A stretch of 64,000 nt of DNA from Platynereis dumerilii. Its lineage: Eukaryota > Annelida > Polychaeta > Phyllodocida > Nereididae. The DNA lies in the NCBI GenBank assembly GCA_026936325.1, contig JAPTHN010000001.1:136935138-136999137 (forward strand), given 5' to 3'. Shown piece after piece: positions 35,603 through 49,300 of this stretch. The stretch's first letter is position 1, and every line of letters begins with the position of its first letter. Position numbers and translations under genes: made by a program. The notes below the pieces were generated by a model. That model was not told the origin of the DNA and searched no databases. It saw nothing but the letters and a program-made list of their open reading frames with translations.

Positions 35603-37354
35603 TCAGAAACGTCTGGTAGCATCATGCGATAGCCCAATATACCGCATTTATTGGTAATCAGTTGTTTTGACTAATCCATTGATAGGCTTTCATGATTTGA
35701 GGGATAGGGGGGGGCAAGGTGGTTCACATCAGTACTCCTTACTTCATGTACCAGGTAGTCATTCCCCCCAGTAAATCATGAAATTCTATTAACCAACTGT
35801 CATATCATGTGACAATCCACATGTTCACATTCACAATGTCACAGATTGTGTGTTGAACCATCAAACCACCCCTGTAATTTGTAAACTGCACATGCTCATT
35901 AAAAGGCCAGATCAGACAACATTTTGCTACTAACGATCTGCAATTACAGACAGATGTTTGACAATTTTTTGTAAATGTGTCAAAGTTTGACAGGCAAGTC
36001 ATTCTGTCATTTTTTGGGGAAACATTTTTTGGAGCCGGTAAACGTGACAGGCTGTTTGTTTGAAAATTAGGCAACCAATCGTTCACAGAGGAACACACTT
36101 TAGACACTTACATGTAGTCTGTTTATCCGCCGACCTTATAATTTGGGAAAATGAGGAATTAAACTGGCAAAATCAATTTAAATTGGAACAGATGCGAGAA
36201 CCACATGGACTAAATCGTCGCCATGACTGATGAAACTCCCAAACAGGTTTAATGATAGCAGAAAACGTTGTTGGCTCTCAGGTGCTATCGGGGCACCCGT
36301 CAAAACGTGACCTCGTTTTCTGATTGGAGGCGCAGTGAACCGATCAAACCGAAGCTGAAATACCAACAATTTCGTCTGCATGAAATACACAATTATTGGC
36401 CAAGCCACTGCTACTACTAGGCAATATCAGAAATTTTGTGTACTTTTTTAGGAGGGAAACACCATTAGATATTCGGGGGGGGGGGGGATCCTGCTATGGT
36501 GCCGTGGTTTAACAATATTCCTGATGCCGGGGTCGAACATCAAAGAAATTTTATTTCACGGAAACGCCCAATGTGAATATTTTTCTATCATGTTGCATCC
36601 TTAAAAAATATTCATTCTATTCCTGAATAGCCTAAAACAATAGTGCTAAGAAATCCAGCTCCGAGCAATTTAATTTCATGACCAACAGGAAAGAATTATT
36701 ACACCAAAACTGGGAAAGAAATCATAGGCCTATATCAATATTTGATATTTCAAAAGAACTCCACGTCCCTCCTCCACCCCAGATATCTTATGGTTGTGCC
36801 ATAACCTTTGATAGTCAATTAGCTCCTAAATATAATTCCTCTGCAAAGGTGCAGACTTAATTAAGACTTCAATAAGAGCACCAAGATTGACCTGGACTCC
36901 CAAAAAAATTCGAATTTTTCTACTATGCAGACTCAATATTGCCTGCCTAAGTGAAGAAACTGGCGCACCACACTGTACCAGACAGGCTGAGACAGCCACG
37001 CCACAGATTAAAGAAGTTTATACTATCCACACACAAGCAAATAAATTCAATATGTCCACCATTAGACCACAAGCTTGCGACGTTCTACATGCACCTTCAA
37101 ATAGGCTATCCCACAAACTATGACAAAATCTTATTCAATTTTCAATATTTTTTAATTGATTGCACACTCATGCAGGCATGTTCAGCAAATGTACAAGCTA
37201 TGTCTGAAAAGTAAAAAATATAGACAATTTAAAAAAAATATGATTCCTGATATTATCAGTATTAAAGTCAGACTCCATCTATAAAATATTTACAAATTTT
37301 TGTACACCATTTACACAATATATACATATTCACAAAAAAATTAAACTAATTTCG

Positions 37355-40300
37355 TCAGCTCTGATGTCGAGTACTGGTGAAGTCTAATTTTGCAGTGTCC
37401 TTTCGGAGATTTCTTATACTGTAGCAATTGCCTGAAAAAAAAAACCAAGAATTTGATTAAGAAATTGCATTTTAACTAATGTTTAATGTTGTAGTAGAAT
37501 AACAGGCCCACACAAACTGACACAACAAGATAATTTTGATTCAATGATGCCACAACTTAAGTGGCTCCATCTATTATTGTTATGAGCAGCCAAACCTCAA
37601 AATAATGTTTTAAGTGAATTTTAATATTTGACCTTTCATAAAATCTATATTGTCTAAATATCCAGTAGTCATGACAATTAATACCAGAGAATGTTGAATT
37701 GTTGATATACATATAGACATGCCATTAATGAAGAAAAAAATCTTGAAATACAAACTTTAAACTTGTAAACTTTATAAACTGACCATCATATTTTTGGATT
37801 ATTTAAATCACAACATCGAAAGGAAATTAGCACAGAGTAACAATGATAAACCTTCCACATTGTTATAATTATTATAACAACATTATAACAACATTGATTG
37901 TACTCACCACAGGGCACCAAGAATTTATCTCCACTCTCCAACACAGCTGTACTTCTGTTGATTGTTATGGCGACCTTTCCTCTAATTATGGAGAAAATCT
38001 GAAAGCAAAGAACCACAATTGTGACCTGCTCCACCAAAATGAGTTCAAAGTAGGCAACCTGTATTTTCCAGAAATTAGCAAAATGTGTTAAAAGGTCACA
38101 TTTTGATGATTTTTAGCTGTTGGTGCCAGGTTTAAGCAAAAGTAATTTGCTTTGATTATTTAAGACCATCTTAACCAAAAACTGATTTTAGATTAGCTAA
38201 ATTGGACATCCTTCTTGATTTTCTTAGTCCTTTCATTGCAATGGTTGGAAATTCAAATGCCATTTTCTCAAAGTTCGATGTTTCGTATACATCATCAATG
38301 TTTGAGGTGCCATATCTTTGGATTGGATTGAGATATCAAGACAAATGAAACATCATTTTAAAGCCCAATTCCAGTAGAACAAAGCCATTTTCGAGAGGTC
38401 ACAATTTTGAGGACATTGAAGAATTGAAATTACACATATCAAATTTTCTTCTTCTTTCACAATATCTATTGCATAATTACCAAATTGTCCACAGTTAATT
38501 TGTGCATGGGTTTTTCTTTCAATGGCCTGATCAGTAGATATCCCGAAGAAAATGTAGCATGTTTCAAAGGACGTGTGATGATGTAGTCATCTTTATCCGT
38601 GGCTTGTTTTCCTTTGCCGTTGATGTAGTTTAGTGATTCACCATCGAAGATGCACTCTGAAAATGAATAAGAAACCACAGTAGTGATTGATATAATATTT
38701 ACATTATCAGGATTTATAATATTGAAAGGCTAGGATCTTGCATATTTAGCTATCTTCATCAAAATATCTCTGACATTGCAAATCAGTACTCAGGCAGAAA
38801 ATCTTTGATCAAGAAATAACTTTGACAAATAAACTCCGAAGTAGAGCCCATTTTAAATGCACGTAATTACTCTTGGGTCCTGGGAAATTTGTCTATAAAC
38901 TGACAAAGCAAAATTCCAGATTTAGTAGCTTCTTTTTTAGGAATTAAATTAATCCAAGAAAAAGGTGTTCATTACAAACCTATCATAGCCTCCTGCTCCG
39001 TTTCAGGGTCAAAAATTGGAATCTGTCCAATTTCTGTGATAGCCACAGACTCCGACAACATGTCATGAGTAGACAGTCTTCGGGGTGTCCCAGGTACTTT
39101 AGTTTTTTCTGTCACAAAGAAAAATACTTATAGACATGCAATCAAATAAGAGAATTGTTTATATTGTGGGTTGCGACAAAGTACCACTGCACAAAGGTAC
39201 AACTTTTAAGAGCCAATCTCATCTTCACTAAGACAAATATATTTTCATCAAATATACTCTAAATATAATGTGTATATGTATTTTGTAAAGTGTGCAAAAT
39301 TTTTGTAAAAATTCCCTTTTAGTCCAATTGTCACTGTAGAACATCAATTCAATATCTAAGAGATTCATAGCTGTCAAGCAGTTACTTTCTCATGGATGGT
39401 AATTTTAGTTATTTTACATTTTATACTGATAGTCAGGTTTTTATCATGTTAAAATTCGGACTTACTGTGGTTCCGCCGTCTTTGTACAATTTTTCTCCTC
39501 TTTTCTTTCTCAATTCTGGTCATGTCCAAATCAGGCGAGATGATACCAGCAATGACAAATCCATCTGGAAATATTTCATAAGACTTGATACACTTAATCT
39601 GCATAAATATTGACATTATTCCACAAGTTCTCACTCATAAAACAAGAATCCGCGGATTCAAAGCCTGGCTCAAGAGACATGATGATGGAGAAATATGTAG
39701 CAATGCTGGTGAAATAGTTAAGTCTACTTTATGCATGGTTTGGAAATGGCAGAGAAAGATGGTTCTGAATTGCAGCAAGTGAAGTGTCGTTATCGTGGTT
39801 GCTGAGAATTGCCAGGCTAAAAATTGTGATTACCTCTGATGCAGTATCAGTCCAAAGTGAAACTGCATTAATTGATACTCGTGTGTTTAACTGTTTATAA
39901 GCATGAGAAAAATACAAGGAAAAGAATGAAATTACAAACACAAAATATTAGGAAAATGCTGGACAATCCCCACAGCCAATGCTGTTATAGAAATCTGGGT
40001 GGTGGAAATAATATAGATTTTTAAATTGATATGATTCGTGGAAATGAAGACAAATTTCATAAATAGATTCATATCCTCACCAGACTCTCTTCGGTAGTCT
40101 GGCCTCTCATTCTTGTAAAAAGCAAGAGGTTTTACTCGATTCCTCCTTGACCTTCGCAGACCATTCTTGTCTTCAGCAGGAGCAATTACTGCAAGAAAAA
40201 AATAGGAGTTAGTGCATTTGACCCATCAGAAAAAAATAGCAAAATGTCATACAGATAAGTCGGTATTCCAAACACTTTATATAACCCAAAATCCCGTAGA

Positions 40301-43300
40301 TTTTGTTTTTCCTGGAGATTTTCCAACAGTCATTGTTTCACTTGTTTTCTAAATGTGTTCGTTTTTCCAACCAACAAAAACAACCAGCAGCCAAATTTCT
40401 TTTTCATTGAAACTAGTGCTATACAAATTTACCATGTTTAGTGCTATACAAATTTGCCACATTTCAATTCCCGGTGTTCTTCCCATCATGAAAACTCAAA
40501 GTTTTGTCCCAATTTCCAAACAAAGTAACGAAGTATATGATTGTGTGAAGGCTAATTTCAGCAAACAACCCATCAAAACTTACATCACAAGTATCAGTAA
40601 GTAGCCTTTTCAAACTAACAATTTTAGACTCATACCTTTATGTTTTGCGATGTGCGGCACTACGGGTGTCTGTGAAGTGGTCACTTCATAATAGTGCTTG
40701 ATTGAGTCAGAGGTGATGGCCGAAGAATTCAAGGTCATGGAATTTCTCGATTTGCCTGGCTCAATGGGAGTCGACTCAAACAGCTGAGATCGCCGTAATG
40801 AAGTGTTTCTCGGAGCTTTGGGGGTTTCTCCACTCACTGCAAAAAGAATATAGAGTGTAATGAAAAATAATCTATTTTGTTTTAAGAGAGGATGATTTGG
40901 GCTTAATGTCCTGCATTTATGTACGATTCGCAGCCTAGCACGCTACCACTAGACAAACCCTCCTCCCTTGTTTTGACAGAGCAAAATTTTGCATTAATTA
41001 CATTCAGGTTCTGGTCTTCAGCTTGAAAGTTCATCTTTCAAAACCAGTGCCAGATTTTGGCAAAAAGGTGTTAAAAACTTTTGTCACAAATTCAATAGTA
41101 ATGCACAAATCAAGAACCATTTCCAATAAGCTAATTAAGAATTTATGGAAAAAATAATAAGTTACAAACTTGATATTGGTGTGGATACTGGTGAGGTAAA
41201 TACAACACTGCGTCTCCTGTTATATGGTGTATCTGAAAAACAATCAAGTACAGTTAACACATACAAAAGCGTAACAATTTTTTTCAACATTTTGAGAATC
41301 CTGGATTGACGAGAGATTTAACAATATCGCGATCTACTGATTTTCCATAACATCTGGATCATTTGGTTTTCCTTTTACATGGTTGTTTTCATAAGTATTT
41401 AGATAAGAGGCCATGATTAATGATTTTCTGATCGGAAATCCGAATAATCAATAGAATTCTTTCTAAAATTTGGCAAAAACTGCATACATATTGAAGTTAA
41501 GGCCAACACATAATTGATTCTTAGCTTCGCGGACCCGCCGACACAATAGACTTCCTGCCGATGAAAAAAAAAAAAATAGAAAAAAAATTTTTCTTTTGAC
41601 ATTATAAAAAAAATTTTTTTCACCTTTTTTTTCCCCTACCAACCGACCCTACAAAAAGAGCCTTGAGAAGATCCGAGAAGCTAAAGATCAATTATGTGTG
41701 GCCTAACTGAACTCACTTGGTTTCTTCAGGATGGACTGGTGTGTGACTTCTGCGGGAGGCATCGCACTCTCATTCTCCGCGTCAGACATTTCTCCTTCCC
41801 TTTCCGTCTGCTCAGCTTCTTCAGCTTTAATATATGTATAATATGGGTTGAACAAAAATTCGGAAGCACCGTGTCAAGAATCTACCTATTTCTAATTAAC
41901 ATTGATTGCTCAGCTGTCTGACAAGAATTTCTGTTTCATAAACTTTGCAAAGGATTGCTAATGCAAGATTTGGAATGATCATACAATTTGTCAAAAAATT
42001 GAAGTCTACCATATATTGGAGACATTGGGAATTTAGCATTTTATGGGGGAAATATAAGTACATTCAAAATACAGGAAAATAAAAGAACATTCCCACCCCT
42101 GAATGACTGAGCATGTACATGTATATTTTTTAACAGTTTCGGCCATGTTAAATATTTTACGCCTGAATACACTGTACTTCATCACAAGGTCTAAAACAAT
42201 ATTAAGGCCACATAATTCAAAATAAAACAAACTAAAACACCCTACCTTCCATTCCTTCAGATTCGGGAACATCTACAACATCAGATGATTCCCCTTCAGT
42301 GTCATCCATGATAAAGGACACTAAAAAAAACAACATAATACAATGACAGAATTCCTTGTTGAGATAAAAATTTAACAATCATCAAGAACATTCCAAAATT
42401 TCCTGATGAATTCTCCGAGAATAATACTAACCCATTGACTTCGGCCTCTTGGCTCGGACTGTGGGATCCACCTTCTCATCTGGAAAGGTTCTCCGCCGAG
42501 CTCTGTTGATGTAACCGGATTGGACTTGGGGGCAAGCAGTCAGATGTTGGACATCAGCAAGGTTGTTCTTGATAGATGGGGAGAAGGTCACCATGGATTT
42601 GCGGCTCTTGCGTTTGTCTTTTATAATAGGCAAATCCTCTGCCCGAGCGTCAATCATAATAGGATCAGCACCATCTTGTACATCAGCTGTGTCGCCACCA
42701 TTTGTCATAACAGGATAGTCATCGTCAGGAGGGTTGATGGATATGACCTTCCTCTTCATTCGACTTCCAGCTGCTCCTTTCTGAGATTTTTTTCTTCTTC
42801 CCGAGCTGACGACTTTAGCTGTCTTCCTCGATTTGGTTCTTTTCGAGGCAGCTTTACCTTTTCTCGGTCTTTCCTCTTCAACAGATTTGTCTGAGGCTTC
42901 CCCGTCATCATCATCATTCTCTTTAGTAGCACCAGATTCATTTCCCGACAAACCATCGGGAGTATTCTTAAAAGAAACCTCCTCGTCAACGTGAAAAGAT
43001 TCATTGATAGATCGCGATTGCACTGATGGAGTAGCACCATTCTTAGACATATTCTCAATTGTCACCTCCTCATCGCTGTCCGATTCATTATGAGAATCGT
43101 CGAGGGCAGCTTTTTGTGAGACAACCTTTGGAGTATCGATATTGTCAAACGGTTCGATATCAGGCATCGGAACTGTGGAGGATACAGAATCATCCAATGT
43201 ATCATCTTCTACTAAAATAGACTTATTTTTCTTATTTGCTGCAGCTTTAGAAGACTTCAAAGCTTTGGCCTTTTGTGTCAAAGCTTTTTTACCAGCTTTA

Positions 43301-46300
43301 CTTGTGCGTTTCTTTGAAGGAGCTTCGGTCTCTTCCATTGAAACGTCATTTTCCAAAATTTCCAAATTTGCTGTCTTTCTAGAATTTAAGTGGTCATCCG
43401 CCGAAGGGACTGTAGAGGCTGCAGAGTCATCGAGAGTATCGTCTTCCACCAAAACATTACTCTTTTTACTCTTATTGTTTGCTGCCTCGGGAGACTTCAC
43501 ATGTTTGGCTGCTGGCTTTGGAGACTTCACAGGTTTGGCTTTTCCTTTTCTTTGTGCTTTCCTTGCGCGAGTCTTGGCATCACTTTCAATGTCAGCCTTT
43601 GCTTGAGGTTGTGTCTCCTCCATAGAAACATCATTCTTCTCATCTGCTGCCTTTCTTGAATTCTTTTTACTGTTTTGAGCATTCTTGCCTTTGCTGGAAT
43701 TCTCCTCAGAATCTCCTACTTCCTTATCAACTGGTTCTCTTCGATTTCTTTTTGTTGTCTTTGTTTCTGCTTTCTGCGTGTCTCCTGACTTTCTACGACT
43801 TCTACCAGTCTTCTGCTCAATTTCCTCCTCCTTGGCAGAATTTTTTCTATTTCTTGAAGTCTTTTGAGCTTTTGAAGGTGCAGCATCAACAGATTTTCTC
43901 CTTTCTGTTTTCTCAGTTTCTTTTTCAACTTCTCCAGTAGTCTTTTCCAAAAGTATATTTTTTGTCTGTGAAGCTTCAACTTCCATAGATTTTCTTCTTC
44001 CCCCAGACTTTTGTCTCAGTACTTCAACTTCTTCACCATTGTTTTCCAAAAGCGATTTCTCTGATTCTTTAGATTTTCTCCTATTTGTGGCCTTCTTAGG
44101 TTCTTGCTGCTCTGGATCTGCAGACTTCTTCGATTTACTAGATGGCTTAGAATCTTCTGACTTTTTCAATCCCTTCTTCGGAGGTTCAACGTCTTCAGAC
44201 TTAGTTTTCTTCGCCTCTTTTTCTTCCTTTGAACTTCTCCGATCAACTTTCTTAGCAGGTTTTGCTTTCCGTTGAACAATAGGAGCCTCCATCACAATAA
44301 AATCATCATCGTCATCACTAAATACACTTTCCATGCTTGCTCCAAATGACACCAGTGATGATCTGCGTTCTTTCTTCTCTGAAGATCCAGGCTTTTGTAA
44401 TTGATCAATCAGTGATTCTCGTCTCTCATTTGACTCCCGGTTGTTATTTTGCTTCTCCTTTGTATTTACATCATGTATTTCAGTTGCATTTTCCGTTACT
44501 GTCTCACTGTTAGCCTCAACTTCGGGTACAACATCAGTCTCCATAGGATTGACTCTTGTTTGTGACAAACTCCTTCTTTTTGCCTTTGATTGCTGTTTGG
44601 TTTCTTCATAAATGAATGAGGAATCTGAAATGCTCTTCCTCTTTACTGCTCTGCCACTACGAGTTTTCTGCACTTCAGCCTGACCATCACTTTCTTTGCT
44701 TTCTTTCTGCTTTTCACTGACATTTTCCTGAGAAGACGCTGTATCTTCATTTGCTTCTGTGTTCTGCTGGGGAGCAAGTGAATTTCTCGCTTTTTTGGCA
44801 GTTATTGAAGACTTCCATCTGCCGCCTTTGGAATCTGAAATAGTCTTATCTGCCTTCTTTGTCAGTTTCGACGGCAATAACTGTGCTATTGGAGAACTTT
44901 CTGAATCAGGATCAAGCTCTAACACTGTTAGAGTTTTACGTTTTGGCTTCTTGACAGGAATTTCATCCGTGGTTGCAGTAACCATCTCGGAAAGTGAGAT
45001 CATAGAGTTCCTTTTTTCGACATCTTGCATTCCTTTAGGGAGCGTTTTCAGAACTGGTTTCATCTTTTTTGGATGACCATTAGACTTCCCTTCTTCAGCA
45101 TACTTCTGGACCTCAACTTTTCCCTCATTTTTCTCAGCGTTTTCACCATCAATTTCTCTTTCACTTTCTTTCTCTTCACATGTGTCTTCAGACGAAGCTC
45201 CTTCCTTTTCATTATCAATTCTTACTTCTGATGCCACTTTTGAATCCTTTTTAACTTCTGCTTCCTTTGCTTCATCTTTCCTCCGTCCTGCTTTGTGCTT
45301 CTCATCAACCCTTTCGTCTGTTTTCTCCGTTTCTTTTCTTCTTTGTGATTTCTCTTGCTGCTTCTCAACTTCTTCTCTTCCTTCTGCCGCCTCGTCTCCA
45401 CCTTCCCTACTTTCCGCTTCCTCCTCTACATTTCTCCGTGTTTTTCTTTTCTCTCTCTCAACTTCTCTTCTTTTTGCAGCCTCTTCTCCATCTTTCTTTG
45501 CTTCTTTTCCATCTTCTTCTTTCCTTTTTTGTGAGTCTCCTTCTGCGGCCTCTCTTGACTGTCTGTTCCCTTTCTCTTCTTTTCCTCTTTTCGCTCCATC
45601 TTCTTTAACCTTTTTTCCTTTTGCTCTCTCCTCTTCTTTTCTCTGTTTCGTCTTTCCCTCTTCCTTTCCGCTTTGTGATTCCTCTTTCTGTTTCTCATCA
45701 TCCTGTATTTCTGCTGCATTGTTTTCATTATTTCTTCTATCTGAATCATTTCCCCGCTTTTTGGATTTTCTTTTGTCTGTTTTCTCCTTCTCTTTGCCCC
45801 TTCTTCCCGATTCTTTTTCTTCATCTTCTTGGGTTTCCTCTTCTTCTCCCTCTGCTTCTCCTTCCTCTTCTTCTTCCTCTTCTTCCATTTCTTCTTCTTC
45901 ATCTTCCGTTTCTCTTCCCCTTTCTGCAACTTTCATTCTCTCTGATTCCCCATTCAGTTTCTTGTCTCTCCTTTTATCCGTTTTCTCCTCACTTTTCCTT
46001 CTTTCTGATTCTCGTTTTTCTTCTCCTGCTCCTTCTTCCTCTTCCATTGCTTCTTCATCATCTTCCATTTCTTCTGCCTCTCCTTCATCTTTTCCCATTT
46101 CTTCTTCTTCATCTTCTCCTTTTTCTTCTACTTCACTTCTTTCCGATTCCCCCTTTAAGTCCTTGCCTGTCCTTTTATCCGCTTTCTCACTATTTCTCCT
46201 TCCTTCTGATTCTCGTTTTCGGTTTTTCCTGTTTTTATCTTCTTCTTCCTCTTCTTCAAGTTCTACTTCCTCATCTTCTACTTCTCTTCCCTTTTCTTCA

Positions 46301-49300
46301 AATTTCCTTCTCTCCGATTCCCCTTTTAACTTCTTGTCTTCCCTTTTATCCGTTTTCTCGCCATTTCTCCTCCTTTCCGATTCCAGTTTTCCATTTTTCC
46401 TGTCTTTATCTTCCACTTCTTTTTCTTCCTCATCTTTTCCCTTTTCCAATTCTAACTCATCCTCCACTTCTTTCTCAGATGACTTTTCTGCTTCTTTCAA
46501 AGACTTCTCATCTGCAGCTTCAGCAGAACTATCATCCTTTCTGGCGTTTTCTTTAGCATCCTGTGACTTCCTCTTTCCCACATTTTCTTGACTATCGTCT
46601 GTTTTCGAAGTTTCCTTGGAGTCCCTTGAGCTTCTTTTTCCTGAATTTTCCTGGTCTGGAATTTTATTATAACTTGGCTCACTGTTATCCAACGTCGCCT
46701 CCTTGCTCTTGCCGTCAGATTCTTTACTCCCAATAGAAGAAACCCTGCAACATATACACCAATGCTGCCATTACATCGGCTTATAAACTATGCTCCCACT
46801 GAGCCTCTCAGTAGGCACTGTACTTGCAATGTGAACAGAACTGTCATAAAATAGGCGCATACATACATGACTAGTAAACATATAGCTTATTTATGTAGTT
46901 TTAGCCAAGGCATGAATAGATCAAACAGCTCCAACCAATCAACGAAGATCCAGTTAACCACAATTGGTACAATAAGGGACTACTATAGCTTTAGATCTCT
47001 CGAGATAGGCTTATCAGGGTGCATTTTTGCAACATTGTAGGATCTCATCCGTGAATGGTACATGCTCTGGCTAAAACTGCCGCAAATAGGCCTACATTGT
47101 AATATTCGTCCTATGATATAATTAGGATTCAAATGCTTCTGATATGTTAATAAGAGAAACAATAATAGAAATGAAAATGACAATTTAAAAAAAAAAGATG
47201 TTCAAATAGCCATGGGCCTATTTTACAGAAAAAAAGTTTCACTTACGAGTCTCGTAGTTTAATTGCGTCTTCTGAGAATCTCAACCTGAAAAAGTAATTC
47301 AAGGACAAAGTTATAGTATGGAACAATCGTAAATCATAGAAATACAAACCAGTTCATATCAAACAGGCAAGTAAGTGCATTTAAAAGTATTATTAAAATC
47401 AGCACTTACATTTTTCTGGTCCTGAAACTGGCTATCGCAGAATTTGTCGTTTCCATGTAGGTAAAGGCAGTTTTTGCATGGTTCTCCGACCGTGTAATAG
47501 ACCCAAGTTCATTTCCCTGCCGATTTAACGAGACCATACTGGGAGAAATTGTTTTGGTGAAAGTTGAGGCATCGCTGTTATTGGCAGTTTTGTCCAAAGT
47601 AACATTGCTCTTCTCCTTCGTAGCTGATTTCTTTTTTGAATTTGGCTGTCTCCTGTCTTTCGGAAGCTTGAAGCTGTCATCCTTCTTTTGCTCTTGGACG
47701 GGATCTTTCTCCTTTTCAGAAACCTCTGCACTCTTGGTGTCTTCATTTGAATGTTCGCTTCCCTCAACTGACTCTGCTACAGGATCTTTTGGAGCAGTCT
47801 TGGTAATTTTTGCTGCTGTCTCTGTACTCACAGCTGTCTCTGTACTGCTTGCAGCTGTCTCAACACTGTTTGCAGCTGTCCAAGGATTTTTCTCAGCTGA
47901 CTTGGTCTTTTTTGCCGTTGATCTCGGAGCAGCTTTCTTAGCCTTTTTCGCAGGACTGGGTTCAGTTGCTTCTTGGCTAGCGGCATCCGCGGATTCTTCT
48001 TGAGAGATATCTTCATTAATCTCATCCTTTTCAGCACCATCTTTTTCTTCTCCGTCGACTAAAGGCTCTTCGTTTTCTGACTCATCATTAGTAATGTGAT
48101 CCTCGGATTCATCCTGCTCGGATTCTAAATTCACTTTACTTCTTGCAGGCTGCTTCTTTTCAATCGTGTGAGTACGAAGTGCACTTTTCACAAGTTTTGG
48201 TTTCTCTTTAGTATATGTCCCTCCGACGTCTCTTTTCTTTGCAACTTTTTCTATTGTTCTTGTATTTGCAAGAGTCTTTAAAGGTTTTCTTTTTTCAATT
48301 GTGTGAGTACCACGCAACGTTTTCTTAACTTCAAGTGAACCATCTTCATTTATGTTAGCAGTTTTGTCGGTTTCAGGTTTTTCGATGGTAAACGTCCCTT
48401 TCGCTGACTTTTTGGGAGGTTCTTGGACAACAGGCGTAGTCAACTCTTCCTCACTGACTTCATCATTTTCTTCTTGCGACGATACGGTCCTTACGGATGA
48501 AACAAATTCAGCATCAGATGATTCTGCTTCAACTATTTCAGGAGCATGACTTCTTCTCTCGACGGACTTCTTAACATCAGCCTCTGAATCGTCAGCTTTT
48601 GATTCATCAATCTCTGACTCGGGATTCCCTTCTAAATGACTTTGCGATTGGCTGGATTGGGAGACTTTTCTAGCCGATCTTCTGACAGTGAGGGACGATC
48701 TTCGCGACTGGGATTCTTCACGTTCCAACGTAGATTTGTTGGTGGTTTCTGAAACCTCAACTGAATTAGTCTTGTCCTCAACAATAGACTCATCAACATG
48801 GGCTATACTACGTTTTTTGCTAGACCTTCGCCTTGACTCCCTTCCTGGCTCGGCTTCAGCTTTAGGAGTCCCTTCATCCGAATCGGCCATGTCATCAACA
48901 TCTCCCGTCAACGTGGACTCCAAATTATCTTCGGAGGATGGTGGAATATTCTCTTCTTCATTTTCTGTGGATTTTTCGTCCTCAGATTCTTTTGCCAACC
49001 TTGACTTGTTACGGCGCACTGAATTTGTCAACGCCACTTTGGCTAGGCTTCCAGCACTGGATCCTCGCGATGATAAATTCTTGGAAGCATCAGATGAAAA
49101 TGGTGTCATGACAGAAATGGACTGCCCCTGAAATTTTTAAGAGAATTATTAGCTGTCTAACAGTAAAGTAACTGATCGGATGAGCGATGATACTTTAAAG
49201 GCATGGACTTATATCTTCTACACTCGATAAATTCAGCACGTACAAGGATTCAACTTTGAACAACTAATCTTTAGCACTGAAACAATAACCTTACTGTGAC

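Larger units (their letters stand above)
34475..37354. other. Intergenic stretch between EIF2S1 and CENPC
   Basis: It should hold the untranslated first exon and promoter of EIF2S1. The best guess is the CpG-richer segment 36180-36420, which on the minus strand contains CCAAT ('attgg' twice on the plus strand), but no TATA or splice donor fixes it. It also contains a dispersed repeat (34860-35070), a hAT-like MITE (35398-35602), a G run at about 36475-36487 and the 3' UTR of CENPC at its right edge. No further gene is supported. Confidence 0.45.

Noticed and set aside
36178-36408. 76-codon minus-strand frame upstream of EIF2S1
   Set aside because: No homology or splice donor in phase with the EIF2S1 ATG; better explained as CpG-rich promoter or untranslated sequence.
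44759-45076. Possible second CENP-C-type motif (TRSGRAVKRKS) around minus-strand 44640-44670
   Set aside because: It resembles RSxR with basic residues, but the proline and aromatic residues needed for nucleosome binding are missing at the right spacing.
45182-46591. 469-codon serine/phenylalanine-rich frame on the plus strand
   Set aside because: It is antisense to the purine-rich, KE-coding exon of CENPC. The minus-strand frame is supported by splice phase and homology; this one is a composition shadow.
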